A DNA stretch of 64,000 nucleotides from Bradyrhizobium sp. BR13661 (GCF_029892425.1 NZ_JARXWB010000020.1:62001-126000); one strand, 5' to 3'. Positions 25,280 to 35,157 are shown, numbered from the stretch's first letter. Made by a program: numbers and translations. The notes: generated from the letters alone by a model not told the origin.

Positions 25280-26666
25280 GCCTGCCATGTCGAGATGTGC
25301 GTCAGTAGACTTCAGGAGTTCACGTCTGATCGATTGATCGCCGTCCGGCTGAGGCAGAGGATCTCACCGATTGCGGAGATCGTTGGCACGCTTTTTGCGA
25401 GCGATAGTAACCAGAAGGCACATCGATACCTGTGGGGTGACGTATGTCAAAGCGCGATCACGAGTTCAAGGTGCTCCTATCGAGCAAAGCTGATTGCTCA
25501 GACCCGGGTCTCGGTTTTCATGCCCTCGGCGCCAAAAGCCGAAACTTTGTGCAGACGATCGCGCACATTTACACAAGTTGGGCGAACGACATTTCCATCG
25601 ATGTCGCTTCATCGATTGCGGTTGGCACACCAGTCTATCGTCTCTCTTCGAAACCGACCGAACCAGTCTCTAAGATTGCCGAGAAGTCCACAGACGACGC
25701 TGGAATAGCCGACAAAAAGCACGCAGGGCATGGTCTTCTCGCTGGGCTGGAGAAGGTCTTCATTCTTATTGGTACCCTGGGGGAGGCTGATCAATTTGCT
25801 CGGAGGCGTTGACGAATCCCCGGTAACTCGTTCCGAAAAGAGTGGACTACGCGCAAGGACAATCCGGAGCTGAGGGGCAGAGACGAACGGGCAAACGGCG
25901 AGGATATGTCTCGGACTAGAAGAGATGCCAATCGTTTAGCATTGGCTAGGAAATGAGAAAAGCGTCAGCATTCCTGATACGACGACAGGTTTGGCTGTGG
26001 TCGGCATCAAAGGGAGAAACCTAAATTGCAGAGCCGGGCGCACGGCCGAAGTTCTTGGCAACCTTCACACCAGCCTGGAAAGGTTGGCAAGTTGAGGGTA
26101 GTCAGCGGATCGTGCTTCTCGTGGTCGCTGCAGTTGTTTCGATCGTAGTTCTGTTCGAACGGCGCTACAGGGGGCGCACCTCATGGGTATGGCATGCATG
26201 GAGGAGGGGGCGCGTCGCAGCAGCGGGCATCGGCGCCGTTCCTTTATCGACACGTTGAGTGTTCGGCATGCGTTAGCGTTGCGAAGAAAGCTGCGCCAGT
26301 ACGGCAATCTGTTAGTGCGCTGTCGCTGGCGGCGCAGACATGACCAGCAAGTCACACACTGGCTTGCAGAGCGAACGCCACTCTCTCGATCGGCCCAACC
26401 GACGCGCTTTGGTACTCAAGCGCCCTTGCCTGAAAGGCGCGAGCGCGTTGAAGGCCCGGGTCCCGTCCCGTCCTGCACCGGCTTGCGAGGACTTTACTCA
26501 ATCCAAATTGCCGGTCCAGCTTGGGACACTCGCTGCATTGCAAAAAAAGCCGGTGCGGCCGGGTGCGATCGGTACGCACGGTCGCGGCACCTAATGTTCA
26601 GACCGCTTGAAGCCCACGCGCGCACGCGCATAATATGGCTACGCTCCGGTGCTTGACAGAGGCTGC
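25280..26666. other. Low-information stretch with only weak small ORFs
   Basis: About 1.4 kb without a recognised gene. The best candidates are a 122-residue frame (25444-25812) and a 67-residue frame (26055-26258) with one hydrophobic run LLVVAAVVSIVVLF that faintly recalls a LivH-type permease segment. The stretch may hold decayed transporter sequence. The LysR promoter should lie at its end. Confidence 0.35.
25444..25812 (+). CDS. Hypothetical protein, unrecognised
   Basis: A 122-residue frame starting MSKRDHEFKVLLSSKADCSD. I recognise no family, signal peptide or membrane segment. GGGGTGACGT lies before the ATG, a weak ribosome site. It could be a genuine small gene or chance in a decaying region. 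Confidence 0.25.
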   Translation: MSKRDHEFKVLLSSKADCSDPGLGFHALGAKSRNFVQTIAHIYTSWANDISIDVASSIAVGTPVYRLSSKPTEPVSKIAEKSTDDAGIADKKHAGHGLLAGLEKVFILIGTLGEADQFARRR

Positions 26667-27629
26667 ATGTCTATCTCGTTGAAGCAAATTCGGTATTTCG
26701 TGGCTGCCGCCGAAACCGGTCGTATCAGCCATGCAGCTTCAGAACTCAACATTTCTCAGTCGGCCGTGACAACGGCAATCCAACAATTGGAAACGATGCT
26801 GGGTACCCGGCTCTTGGTCCGGAATCCCGAAGGAGTGACCGTTACGCCTGAGGGGCGTCGCTTTTTGGCGCGAAGTCGCAACATACTGCTGGCCGTGGAC
26901 GAGTGTGTCAGTGACGCGCGCAAGTCCACAGCGCAGATTGCACGAACGTTGCGAGTAGGTGTTACCCCTACCGTGTCCGGTTACTTTCTCCCACGCCACC
27001 TCGCGAGCTTTCAGACGAATACCCTGGGAATTACTATCGAGCTTTTTGAGGCCCCACGTTCGATTGTTGAACAGGCTCTGTTAGACGGCGAGCTGGACCT
27101 GGCCGTTATGCTTATCTCAAATCTGGCCTCTACCGAGCGACTGTCTAGCACGACTCTCCTTTGCTCTCGCCGTAGGCTATGGATCGCGCCATCTCATCCA
27201 CTCACGCGATTGAAGCGAGTTACTCTCGCCGACGTGGCGAGCTACCCTTACGTCATGCTTACAACGGATGAGGCCAATAGTACGACGCTTCGTTACTGGG
27301 CGGCTCGTGGACTCAAGCCGAATACCATCTTCTGTACATCGTCGATCGAGGCCGTGCGGTCGATGGTGGGGAGCGGTCTCGGAGTCACCATCCTGTCCGA
27401 GCTCATATATCGGCCGCGGACGTTCGATAACCAACGCATCGAGGTGCTTGAACTGGCAGATCAGGTCCCTAGCTTGGATATCGGAATCGTTTGGCGGCAT
27501 GAGAGCGAGCTCTCTCCCGCGGCGCAGGCCTTTTGCGACTTTCTTCAGTTTTCCGTGGGCGGAGATAGCCGAGCTGCCATGGAGGTCTCGGAAGCGCAAC
27601 GTCAGTCTGCCTACGCTATTGGAAAATGA
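26667..27629 (+). CDS. LysR-type transcriptional regulator
   Basis: A 320-residue regulator with an intact N-terminal helix-turn-helix (SLKQIRYFVAAAETGRISHAASELNISQSAVTTAIQQLETMLG) and a periplasmic-binding-like effector domain (TLRVGVTPTVSGYFLPRHL, GITIELFEAPRS, SSIEAVRSMVGSGLGVTILSELIY). It is the full-length relative of the broken gene at 9382-10331. It lies 87 bases before pxpA copy 2 on the same strand and probably regulates it, and perhaps the distant pxpBC operon too. Confidence 0.92.
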   Translation: MSISLKQIRYFVAAAETGRISHAASELNISQSAVTTAIQQLETMLGTRLLVRNPEGVTVTPEGRRFLARSRNILLAVDECVSDARKSTAQIARTLRVGVTPTVSGYFLPRHLASFQTNTLGITIELFEAPRSIVEQALLDGELDLAVMLISNLASTERLSSTTLLCSRRRLWIAPSHPLTRLKRVTLADVASYPYVMLTTDEANSTTLRYWAARGLKPNTIFCTSSIEAVRSMVGSGLGVTILSELIYRPRTFDNQRIEVLELADQVPSLDIGIVWRHESELSPAAQAFCDFLQFSVGGDSRAAMEVSEAQRQSAYAIGK

Positions 27630-27716
27630 GATACAGGCCTTCTTTTAATCCAATTTGACGTCGGTCGCGCCGCATCGATAAAAATTCTCGTGACCAAAAT
27701 CCGAGGAGAAAAACCA

Positions 27717-28445
27717 ATGACGCGCGGAGCGACCATCAACTGCGATATCGGCGAAGGTTTCGCCCTGTATCGATGCGGCGACGACGCCGGCATCATGCCG
27801 CATATTCATCTCGCCAACGTTGCTTGCGGCTTCCATGCTTCGGACCCAGTCGTGATGCGCGATACGGTCGAGCTCGCCGCCGATAACAACATTCCGATCG
27901 GCGCCCATCCCTCGTTTCCAGACAAGCAGGGCTTTGGACGTCGCGACATGATCATGGAGCGCGAAGAACTCGCCGCATGCGTCCGATATCAGGTTGGCGC
28001 TCTGAAGGGCTTTCTGGACGCCGCGGGCCTCAAACTCAACCACATCAAGCCGCACGGCGCTCTGTTCGGTGCCGCCACCCACCGTGAAGTGGTGGCGAAT
28101 GCGCTCGCCGATGTCGCTTTGCAGTACGGCGTTCCTGTAATTGGCATCGCCGGCACCGTTGCCGATAAGGTCTACAAGGCGCGGGGTGTCACGATCATTC
28201 CGGAATACTACGCCGACAATGACTACGATTCCTCTGGCGCCCTTATCGTTTGCCGTACGCACCCGAAGCGCGATCCAGATGAGGTGTCGCGCAAGGTCGT
28301 TCGGATGTTCAAGGAGGGGAAAGCTCCCACGATCGACGGCAAGGAGTTTGATGTGAAGGCGACGACCGTCTGCGTGCATTCCGATACGCCGAACGTGGTC
28401 GAGATCGCTCGAGCTCTCAAGGAAGCGATGAAGCCCTGGGCCTAG
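27717..28445 (+). CDS. pxpA: 5-oxoprolinase subunit A (LamB/YcsF family), copy 2
   Basis: Same 242-residue product as the gene at 4722, differing at four conservative or exposed positions only, while many codons differ silently. All family motifs are kept (NCDIGEGFALYRCGDD, HASDPVVMRDTV, HIKPHGALF). The leader is also related, with the same GAGGAGAAA ribosome site. The pattern suggests two maintained functional copies. LysR lies upstream and a TRAP binding-protein gene downstream, so this copy may answer to a different inducer. Confidence 0.9.
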   Translation: MTRGATINCDIGEGFALYRCGDDAGIMPHIHLANVACGFHASDPVVMRDTVELAADNNIPIGAHPSFPDKQGFGRRDMIMEREELAACVRYQVGALKGFLDAAGLKLNHIKPHGALFGAATHREVVANALADVALQYGVPVIGIAGTVADKVYKARGVTIIPEYYADNDYDSSGALIVCRTHPKRDPDEVSRKVVRMFKEGKAPTIDGKEFDVKATTVCVHSDTPNVVEIARALKEAMKPWA

Positions 28446-28507
28446 TTCCCTCGCAGCTGCTCCCAGCTCCGACGCAATGATCGTCCTTAAGAAGGAAGAG
28501 ACAATCG

Positions 28508-28540
28508 GGCCGCTGTTGATCCCAGGATCTGACAGCGGCC
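28508..28540 (+). terminator. Hairpin after pxpA copy 2
   Basis: GGCCGCTGT (28508-28516) pairs with ACAGCGGCC (28532-28540), a perfect 9-bp stem. It resembles the hairpin after copy 1 (5501-5536) in stem sequence, which suggests that the duplicated unit included it. There is no T-run. Confidence 0.5.
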
Positions 28541-28668
28541 AGCCCGCGGTCCATCGTTCGCAAATCAGGCTGGACTGCTAGGCCGCGGAATTCCAAACAC
28601 TTGGCTTCAAACAATCGTAGCCTGCGGGGCCATCCAGCGGGTTCAATAATCAACACGGAGGCGAGCCA

Positions 28669-29760
28669 ATGAAACGTCGTGATTTCCTGAAAGCATCGGG
28701 CATCGGCCTAGCCGCCAGCGCCACAGTCGCAGCGCCCGCAATAGCCCAGTCCATGCCGGAAGTTCGATGGCGGCTGGCTGCGAGCTGGCCTAAGTCGCTT
28801 GATACGCTCTATGGCGGCTGCGAGTATTTCTGTAAGCGTGTTGCCGAAATCACCGATAATCGCTTCCAAATCCAGTCGTTTGCAGCGGGAGAGATCGTCC
28901 CGGGTCTTCAAGTGCTCGACGCGGTCTCAAATGGCACCATCGAGATGGGCAATACAACGCTCTACTACTACTGGGGAAAAAACCCTGCCTTTGCATTCGC
29001 GACTGCCATCCCGTTTGGATTAAATACGCGTCAGCAAATTTCTTGGCTGTTGTGGGGCGGTGGCCAGGACCTCGTGAACGACCTGCTTAAAGAGTACAAC
29101 GTTTATAGCGTCCCCGGTGGGTCCAGTGGCGCTCAGATGGGAGGATGGTTCCGGAAGGAGATCAAATCGCTTGACGACATCAAGGGTTTGAAAATGCGCA
29201 TCGCTGGGTTTGCCGGCAACGTAATCTCTAAGGTTGGAGTTGTGCCGCAGCAGATTGCTGCTGGCGATATCTATCCAGCGTTGGAGAAGGGTACGATCGA
29301 CGCCGCGGAGTTTGTTGGACCTTATGACGATGAGAAGCTTGGCTTTGTAAAGGTTGCGAAATACTACTACTATCCCGGCTGGTGGGAGGGGACGAGCCAG
29401 CTCCATAATATTGTTAATTTGGAGAAGTGGAATGCGCTGCCTAAGCATTATCAGGCAGCATTTGAGAGCGCGTCCCGCGACAGTTTTACATGGGTGACAG
29501 GCAAGTACGACGCAGCAAATGGACCTGCACTGAAGCGGCTTGTGGTGTCCGGCGCGATTCTTAAGGCATTTCCACCGGACGTAATGGAAGCAAGCTACGC
29601 AGCCGCCACCGAAATCTATACCGACTTAGCGAAGAGCAATTCTCATTTTGGGAAAATGTACGCGAGTATGACAGCATATCGCAGTGATGCTGTGGCCTGG
29701 ATGCAGGTAGGCGAGCTGAGTTACGACAGTTTTATTGCCCGGATGCGCAATCGTAATTGA
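28669..29760 (+). CDS. TRAP transporter solute-binding protein (DctP/TakP-like), orphan
   Basis: Periplasmic binding protein of 363 residues with a twin-arginine signal (MKRRDFLKASGIGLAASATV...AIAQ). TakP-like features include LYYYWGKNPAFAFATAIPFGLN, WFRKEIKSLDDIKGLKMRIAGFAGNVISKVGVVPQQIAAGDIYPALEKGTID in part, and VKVAKYYYYPGWWEG. Relatives bind 2-oxo acids or lactate-like acids. Genes for the DctQ and DctM membrane parts are not in the window, so it must work with a transporter encoded elsewhere or be a leftover. Confidence 0.9.
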   Translation: MKRRDFLKASGIGLAASATVAAPAIAQSMPEVRWRLAASWPKSLDTLYGGCEYFCKRVAEITDNRFQIQSFAAGEIVPGLQVLDAVSNGTIEMGNTTLYYYWGKNPAFAFATAIPFGLNTRQQISWLLWGGGQDLVNDLLKEYNVYSVPGGSSGAQMGGWFRKEIKSLDDIKGLKMRIAGFAGNVISKVGVVPQQIAAGDIYPALEKGTIDAAEFVGPYDDEKLGFVKVAKYYYYPGWWEGTSQLHNIVNLEKWNALPKHYQAAFESASRDSFTWVTGKYDAANGPALKRLVVSGAILKAFPPDVMEASYAAATEIYTDLAKSNSHFGKMYASMTAYRSDAVAWMQVGELSYDSFIARMRNRN

Positions 29761-30064
29761 ATCGGCCGCAGGTGAAATATTGGGGGCTGCTAGCCGATCG
29801 TGCTTAGGAGGACAGCCATTGCCTGGTTGGTGGTTCGGGTTAGATAATCCTGACGAGGGGCGCGTCGTCGTCGTCTAGGAGACCAGGAAGAGCAGCGCTC
29901 GCTAGGGATGTAACTTGTTGCCACGCGACGATCGAATTGCGCCCGTGCTATTGCGTACGTGCAATGGTTATGCGTCGAATTCGTATCGAGTAGCTAGCGC
30001 CGGTCGGTCTCGATCCGTATGTGGGCTGCTAGGCCAATTTGAGCCTAACTGGGAGAATTCATAC
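29761..30064. other. Intergenic, nothing recognised
   Basis: No gene, clear hairpin or promoter pair is seen. GGGAGA at its end serves as ribosome site for the GNAT gene. Confidence 0.4.
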
Positions 30065-30583
30065 ATGTCAGAGGAGTCGATGCACATTAGAGCTGCGACC
30101 GATGCGGACGTCGACGTCATATTCAAGGTACATAGAAATTCTGTGTTGACACTATGCCGGCAAGAATACTCTTCAGACCAGCTAGCAATGTGGCTAAACG
30201 GCCGCAATCCGAGCATTTATTTGGATGCTGTCAAGAAACGCGCGATTTGGGTCGCCGAAGATAAACGTGAACAGGTTATCGGCTTCGTAGAAATTGATGG
30301 TTTCGAGGTTACAAAACTATTTGTTGCGGGAGGCAACGCGTTCCATGGCGCCGGAAAGAAATTATTGCAACTAGCGGTCAGTCAGATTGCAGTAAGTGGG
30401 GCGGCGAAGGTGTCTCTAGAGGCAACACTTACGGCAGTGAAGTTCTATGAGAAATACGGCTTCCGCATAGTGGGGCAAGGCGTTTTCTCCAGAGGTAGCA
30501 ACGCGATGAACCTCGAAATCGTAAAGATGGAACTGGACTTTGAAGGAGCAGCCCTGCCAGTTGAGAAGTTGATTGAAGAATAG
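30065..30583 (+). CDS. GNAT-family N-acetyltransferase
   Basis: A 172-residue acetyltransferase fold: IRAATDADVDVIFKVHRNSV at the start, GFVEIDGFEVTKLFVAGGNAFHGAGKKLLQLAV as the acetyl-CoA region, and SLEATLTAVKFYEKYGFRIVGQGVF. The pyrophosphate loop is GNAFHGAGK, close to the usual Q/RxxGxG/A. The substrate is unknown. The sequence looks poorer in G+C than its neighbours, which hints at separate acquisition. It borders a decayed region. Confidence 0.85.
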   Translation: MSEESMHIRAATDADVDVIFKVHRNSVLTLCRQEYSSDQLAMWLNGRNPSIYLDAVKKRAIWVAEDKREQVIGFVEIDGFEVTKLFVAGGNAFHGAGKKLLQLAVSQIAVSGAAKVSLEATLTAVKFYEKYGFRIVGQGVFSRGSNAMNLEIVKMELDFEGAALPVEKLIEE

Positions 30584-30768
30584 TGGGGATCGGCTTGTGT
30601 AGCGATAGCGGCGCCTGCCGAGTTAGGCTCGGTACCATGCTGGCAATATTTCGGCACCTGACTTCAATATTGGCCATACGCTGGACGGCGTTTACCGGGC
30701 AGGTGACCTGAAATGTTGATCGCGACGGAGAAGAGAGAAAATTCCGCAGAGATGTCTGCCGAGCAATA

Positions 30769-31646
30769 TTGCTAGCGCCCGGCTATTTGGGCAGGCAGAG
30801 AGCCATCGACGCCTTGAAACGGTCCATCACGACCAGGCTTTTGAAATGCTTGATGTTGTGGTTTTCAAAGAAGGGACGGCGCGATGCGACTGTGGCCTAT
30901 GGCGCCGACGTTCGGGTGGTTCAGGGAAACTATGACGATGCGGTCCGGAAGGCCGCGGAATACGCCGCATTAAACGGCTGGCAGATCGTTTCTGACACCG
31001 CTTACGTGGGCTATACGGAAATCCCGCGCGATGTCATGCAGGGTTACGGCGTCGTCATGGAGGAAGTCTTTGAGTAACTTCCCGATGGTCTCGCGCCCAC
31101 GCACGTTTTCGTCCAGGGCGGAGTGTGCGGTCTTGCTGCGAGTGTCTGTTCATATCTCTGGGAAAAACTCGAGGGAAGGGCGCCCGCATTCTTCGTCGCC
31201 GAGCCGGAAGGCCAAATGCCTCTTGCTCAGCGCGGAGGCGGGGCAGCCTGTCCCGGATCACGGTCCTCTAGACGGGATCATGGCAGGGCTTGCCTGCGGT
31301 GAGGTCGTTCTGCTGGCCTGGGACGTGCTCGACGACGGCGTCGACGGCTTCGTCGTGATCGAAGATGAGGCGGCTGCCGAATCTATGCGACTGCTGGCCG
31401 ACTTCCGATACGGCGATCAGCCTGTTGTAGCTGGAGAGTCAGCCGTCGGGTCTTGCGGCAATGCTGCTCATCGCGGGCGACGCGCACACGCGCACCGCAA
31501 TCGGGCTCGGTCGAGATAGCGTCGTTCTGGTCGTCGGCACCGAGGGCGCGACCGACCCCGCACTGTACTCGCAGATCGTCGGGCGCGTGGCCGAGTCCGT
31601 CGCATCTGACTGGTCATCATCCGTTCAATCGCTTTCCACGGTCTGA
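30769..31646 (+). pseudogene. dpaL: Diaminopropionate ammonia-lyase, decayed
   Basis: Pieces in order match the middle and end of DpaL, a PLP enzyme. Frame 1 (to 31077) gives ATVAYGADVRVVQGNYDDAV and YTEIPRDVMQGYGVV, then an in-frame TAA at 31075-31077; the same frame continues PTHVFVQGGVCGLAASV and AFFVAEPEG. A frameshift near 31212 leads to AKCLLLSAEAGQPV and IMAGLACGEVVLLAWDVL, and another near 31455 to LLIAGDAHTRTAIGLG and VVGTEGATDPALY. The N-terminal third with the PLP lysine was not found. At least one stop and two shifts make it non-functional. Confidence 0.88.
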
Positions 31647-31767
31647 ACCGTGGGGCGCCGTCGCAGTGGGCGCTTCTCCGAAGATTTGTGGCGCCCGCAT
31701 TTGAGCGGGCACTTCATCCAACCTGCGCTGATGGGTCGAAAAGCTGAACTTAGCCCGGTAGCTGTGT

Positions 31768-31790
31768 TCGGTCAGACTAAGTCTGACCGA
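31768..31790. repeat. Perfect inverted repeat
   Basis: TCGGTCAGAC (31768-31777), TAA, GTCTGACCGA (31781-31790). It lies in the gap between the dpaL remnant and a small gene, without a T-run. It may be an operator or an old terminator; no other feature is seen in 31647-31981. Confidence 0.5.
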
Positions 31791-31981
31791 CTGAAGGGCC
31801 AGGTCTTGCGCCAACAATGATGGACGGTGGCGGACTGCGTACGACGGTTACGGGAAGCACGCCGAACATGGCTCCTGCTCAGTTGCACTTGCGGATTGTG
31901 AGAGTGTTGAGTAGAGGAGGCCAGACACGGCGGTAATCATCGGATTGGGCCGGATGCATTTCCTCGTTGGCGAGGGTGGAG

Positions 31982-32167
31982 ATGGTCAGGCAGTCGGACG
32001 ATAGGAGCAACGTCAGAACGGAGGAATGCCTTCGTCTGATGGCGGCATTCGTTGCGCTCAAAGATCGAAAGGCAAGGGCAACGCTAGTAAAGCTTGCCGA
32101 AGAATATGCTGCCTTTGAGTCCGATAGCCTCTTAACTTTCGTTACCGATCGCAAAAACGACCGCTAA
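31982..32167 (+). CDS. Small protein, unrecognised
   Basis: A 61-residue frame, MVRQSDDRSNVRTEECLRLM, followed by a helical tail AAFVALKDRKARATLVKLAEEYAA. The tail resembles the C-terminal helix of small rhizobial proteins and XRE-type regulators, which suggests a real peptide, but no function can be named. GAGGGTGGAG lies just before the ATG; a TTG start at 31967 is also possible. Confidence 0.4.
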   Translation: MVRQSDDRSNVRTEECLRLMAAFVALKDRKARATLVKLAEEYAAFESDSLLTFVTDRKNDR

Positions 32168-32523
32168 TCGACGCGCCGCCTGATCTGCTGGATGGGGCCA
32201 ATCGACGTACGATCAGCCTCGGCATCGTTGATCCTGGCAAGAAGATAAACCAGTGTTCAGCCAGGGAGCCGCGCAGGATAGCTTTGGCGATGTTCCCCCG
32301 AGCATATGGCTCATGCTGCACGGAGAAGCATTGATGGCAAAGTACCTTGATTCCTCGCCTATGCAAAGCGCACCCGGGGTTCGTCCCAGTCCTCCAAATA
32401 TTTAGCGGTGCTCAATTTCGAAAATGGAATAATTGAAATCGACAATCACCCGCTTGTAACCACTACGTGGATTCATCAATTTGGGCGCCTGCGAAATAAC
32501 GTCCAACTGTCTGATGGAAATCC
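32168..32523 (+). promoter_or_regulatory. Upstream region of the glyoxylate cassette
   Basis: No gene is seen in 356 bases. Shortly before gcl, CAATTTC (about 32411-32417) and GAAATCG (about 32433-32439) form an imperfect dyad around GAAAATGGAATAATT, a plausible operator. No -10/-35 pair is clear. Confidence 0.3.
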
Positions 32524-34323
32524 ATGGCGAGGATGCGTGCTATCGATGCGGCGGTTCGTGTGCTCGAGCGAGAGGGAATAACCCAAGCGTTCGGCGTGCC
32601 AGGAGCCGCAATCAATCCGTTATATTCTGCGCTCAAGCTGCGTGGCTCAATTGCTCATATCCTCGCGCGTCATGTCGAAGGCGCCGCGCATATGGCGGAA
32701 GGGTACACGCGGGCGAAGGCAGGCAATATCGGCGTCTGTATCGGAACGTCCGGCCCAGCTGGTACGGACATGATTACTGGGCTTTATTCAGCCATAGCGG
32801 ACTCCATTCCGATCCTCTGCATCACCGGGCAAGCACCGAGGGCACGCATTTTCAAAGAGGATTTTCAGGCGGTCGATATCGAATCAATCGCCAAGCCGGT
32901 GACGAAGTGGGCCGTTACTGTGCGGGAGCCGGCATTAGTGCCGCGAGTATTTAGTCAGGCCTTTCACATTATGCGATCAGGGCGCCCCGGTCCTGTTCTG
33001 ATCGACTTGCCGCTTGACGTACAACTTGCGGAAATTGAGTTCGACGATGAGATCTACGAGCCCTTACCGGTCTACAGGCCCTCAGCGACCCGCAAGCAGA
33101 TCGAGAAAGCGCTCGAGATGCTCAACGCGGCGGAACGGCCTCTGATCGTCGCTGGTGGCGGTGTCATCATCGCTGATGCATCGACGCTGCTCGTCGAATT
33201 TGCGGAGGTGGCCAATGTCCCGGTGGTTCCGACCCTGATGGGCTGGGGCGCAATCCCGGACGACCACGTGTTGATGGCTGGAATGGTTGGCCTTCAAACG
33301 AGTCATCGCTATGGCAATGCCTCGCTGCTTGAATCGGACTTCGTGCTCGGGATCGGCAATCGTTGGGCAAATCGTCACACCGGCTCGATCGATACATATG
33401 CCAAGGGTCGTAAGTTTGTGCATGTTGATATCGAACCGACACAGATCGGCCGCGTATTCGGTCCCGATCTGGGTATCGTTTCTGACGCCAAGGTGGCATT
33501 GGAATTATTAGTTTCGGTTGCCAAGGAGTGGCGCAAGGCTGGAAAGTTGACCGAATGGCAGGCTTGGCCAGCGTCATGCCAAGATCGCAAGCGGTCATTG
33601 CTGCGCAAGAGCCATTTCGACAACGTGCCCATCAAGCCGCAGCGTGTCTATGAAGAGATGCGCAAGGCCTTCGGGCGAGATACCTGCTATGTTAGCGTCA
33701 TCGGCCTTTCGCAGATCGCCGGCGCTCAATTTCTCGGCGTTTATCATCCCCGCTATTGGATCAACGCTGGGCAAGCAGGGCCACTTGGCTGGACGCTTCC
33801 CGCTGCACTTGGGGTGCGGGCCGCCGATCCGAATCGCGAGATCGTCGCCCTATCGGGGGACTATGATTTTCAGTTCCTGATCGAAGAGCTCGCGGTCGGA
33901 GCTCAGTTCAAGCTGCCATATATCCACGTTGTCGTTAACAACGCATATCTCGGGCTAATACGTCAGGCACAGCGCGGCTTCGATATGGATTATCACGTCC
34001 AGCTCTCCTTTGAGAATATCAACTCGCCTGCCGTTGGTGTCTATGGAGTCGACCATGTTGCCGTAGCCGAGGGGCTCGGCTGCAAGGCTATTCGTGTCAC
34101 CGATCCAAATGAAGCGCAGGCCGCATTCGCAAGAGCACGCGCGCTGATGGCCGAATTCAGGGTACCCGTGGTCGTCGAGTTCATTCTCGAGCGCGTCACG
34201 AATATTGCGATGGGTACCGAGATCGACAACATCGTCGAGTTCGAGGAGGTTCTCGATGTTCCGCTTGATGAGAGTCCTATAGCGGGATTGGAGCGGGTGT
34301 CAAAGAAGCGCGAGCGGGTCTGA
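32524..34323 (+). CDS. gcl: Glyoxylate carboligase
   Basis: ThDP/FAD enzyme joining two glyoxylates to tartronate semialdehyde and CO2. The 599-residue protein is close to E. coli Gcl along its whole length: MARMRAIDAAVRVLEREGIT, GVPGAAINPLYSAL, and ARHVEGAAHMAEGYTRA, where Val51 stands in place of the glutamate found in nearly all other ThDP enzymes, a known mark of Gcl. GDYDFQFLIEELAVGAQF and NNAYLGLIRQAQR form the ThDP site. It is first in a five-gene cassette (gcl, hyi, glxR, glycerate kinase, pyk). Confidence 0.97.
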   Translation: MARMRAIDAAVRVLEREGITQAFGVPGAAINPLYSALKLRGSIAHILARHVEGAAHMAEGYTRAKAGNIGVCIGTSGPAGTDMITGLYSAIADSIPILCITGQAPRARIFKEDFQAVDIESIAKPVTKWAVTVREPALVPRVFSQAFHIMRSGRPGPVLIDLPLDVQLAEIEFDDEIYEPLPVYRPSATRKQIEKALEMLNAAERPLIVAGGGVIIADASTLLVEFAEVANVPVVPTLMGWGAIPDDHVLMAGMVGLQTSHRYGNASLLESDFVLGIGNRWANRHTGSIDTYAKGRKFVHVDIEPTQIGRVFGPDLGIVSDAKVALELLVSVAKEWRKAGKLTEWQAWPASCQDRKRSLLRKSHFDNVPIKPQRVYEEMRKAFGRDTCYVSVIGLSQIAGAQFLGVYHPRYWINAGQAGPLGWTLPAALGVRAADPNREIVALSGDYDFQFLIEELAVGAQFKLPYIHVVVNNAYLGLIRQAQRGFDMDYHVQLSFENINSPAVGVYGVDHVAVAEGLGCKAIRVTDPNEAQAAFARARALMAEFRVPVVVEFILERVTNIAMGTEIDNIVEFEEVLDVPLDESPIAGLERVSKKRERV

Positions 34324-34371
34324 CGAGATCTGCTTCAGCCCGCGAGCAGCCAAATCAATGAGGAGGATCGT

Positions 34372-35157
34372 GTGCCGCGCTTCGCTGCGAATCTTACAAT
34401 GATGTTCACCGAGATCGCGTTTCTTGACCGCTTTCGTGCGGCGGCAGATGCAGGATTTTCCGGTGTCGAGTATTTGTTTCCTTATGCGTTCCCCGCAACC
34501 GATTTGGCAAGCCGTCTCAAGGCGAACAAACTGGAGCAAGTGCTCTACAATCTGCCGGCGGGAAACTGGAACGACGGCGAAAGGGGCATTGCCATCTTCC
34601 CGGACCGGGTCGAGGAGTTCCGCGACGGTGTAGCTACCGCTATCGAATATGCCAAAGCGCTCAACTGTCGGCAGGTGAACTGTCTTGCTGGCTTGGTTCC
34701 CAGCGAGGTCGATGCAAGTAAGCTGCGCGAGACATTTATAGCCAACCTCAAGTTTGCGGCCGCAGCGCTTGAGGCTGAGGGAATCAGGCTGTTGATAGAG
34801 CCAATAAACATACGGGATATCCCGAAGTTCTATCTCAATCGTACTGAACAAGCACTTGCGATCCAACAGGCTGTTGGATCGGACAATTTGTTCATTCAAT
34901 ACGACATTTATCATATGCAGATCATGGAGGGCGATCTGGCGAGAACGATCGGCTCCAACATAAGCCGGATCGCGCATATACAAATCGCCGACAATCCAGG
35001 ACGACACGAGCCCGGTACGGGCGAAATCAACTATCCATTCCTGTTCCGCCATCTGGACGAAATCGGCTATCGCGGTTGGATCGGCTGCGAGTACAAGCCC
35101 AAGACAACAACGAAGGACAGCTTGGGCTGGCTGGCGTCATACTCCGAACGCGGATAA
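34372..35157 (+). CDS. hyi: Hydroxypyruvate isomerase
   Basis: TIM-barrel isomerase (261 residues) interconverting hydroxypyruvate and tartronate semialdehyde. Markers are PRFAANLTMMFTEIAFLDRF, GVEYLFPYAF, LYNLPAGNWNDGERGI, LLIEPINIRDIPKFYL and HIQIADNPGRHEPGTGEINYPF. The start is a GTG at 34372 after AGGAGGATC. It follows gcl by 48 bases and precedes the reductase by 23. Confidence 0.95.
   Translation: MPRFAANLTMMFTEIAFLDRFRAAADAGFSGVEYLFPYAFPATDLASRLKANKLEQVLYNLPAGNWNDGERGIAIFPDRVEEFRDGVATAIEYAKALNCRQVNCLAGLVPSEVDASKLRETFIANLKFAAAALEAEGIRLLIEPINIRDIPKFYLNRTEQALAIQQAVGSDNLFIQYDIYHMQIMEGDLARTIGSNISRIAHIQIADNPGRHEPGTGEINYPFLFRHLDEIGYRGWIGCEYKPKTTTKDSLGWLASYSERG

Noticed and set aside
26055..26258. 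Small frame with one hydrophobic run, possibly a LivH-type permease remnant
   Set aside because: Similarity rests on a single hydrophobic segment and a few basic residues, too weak to name.
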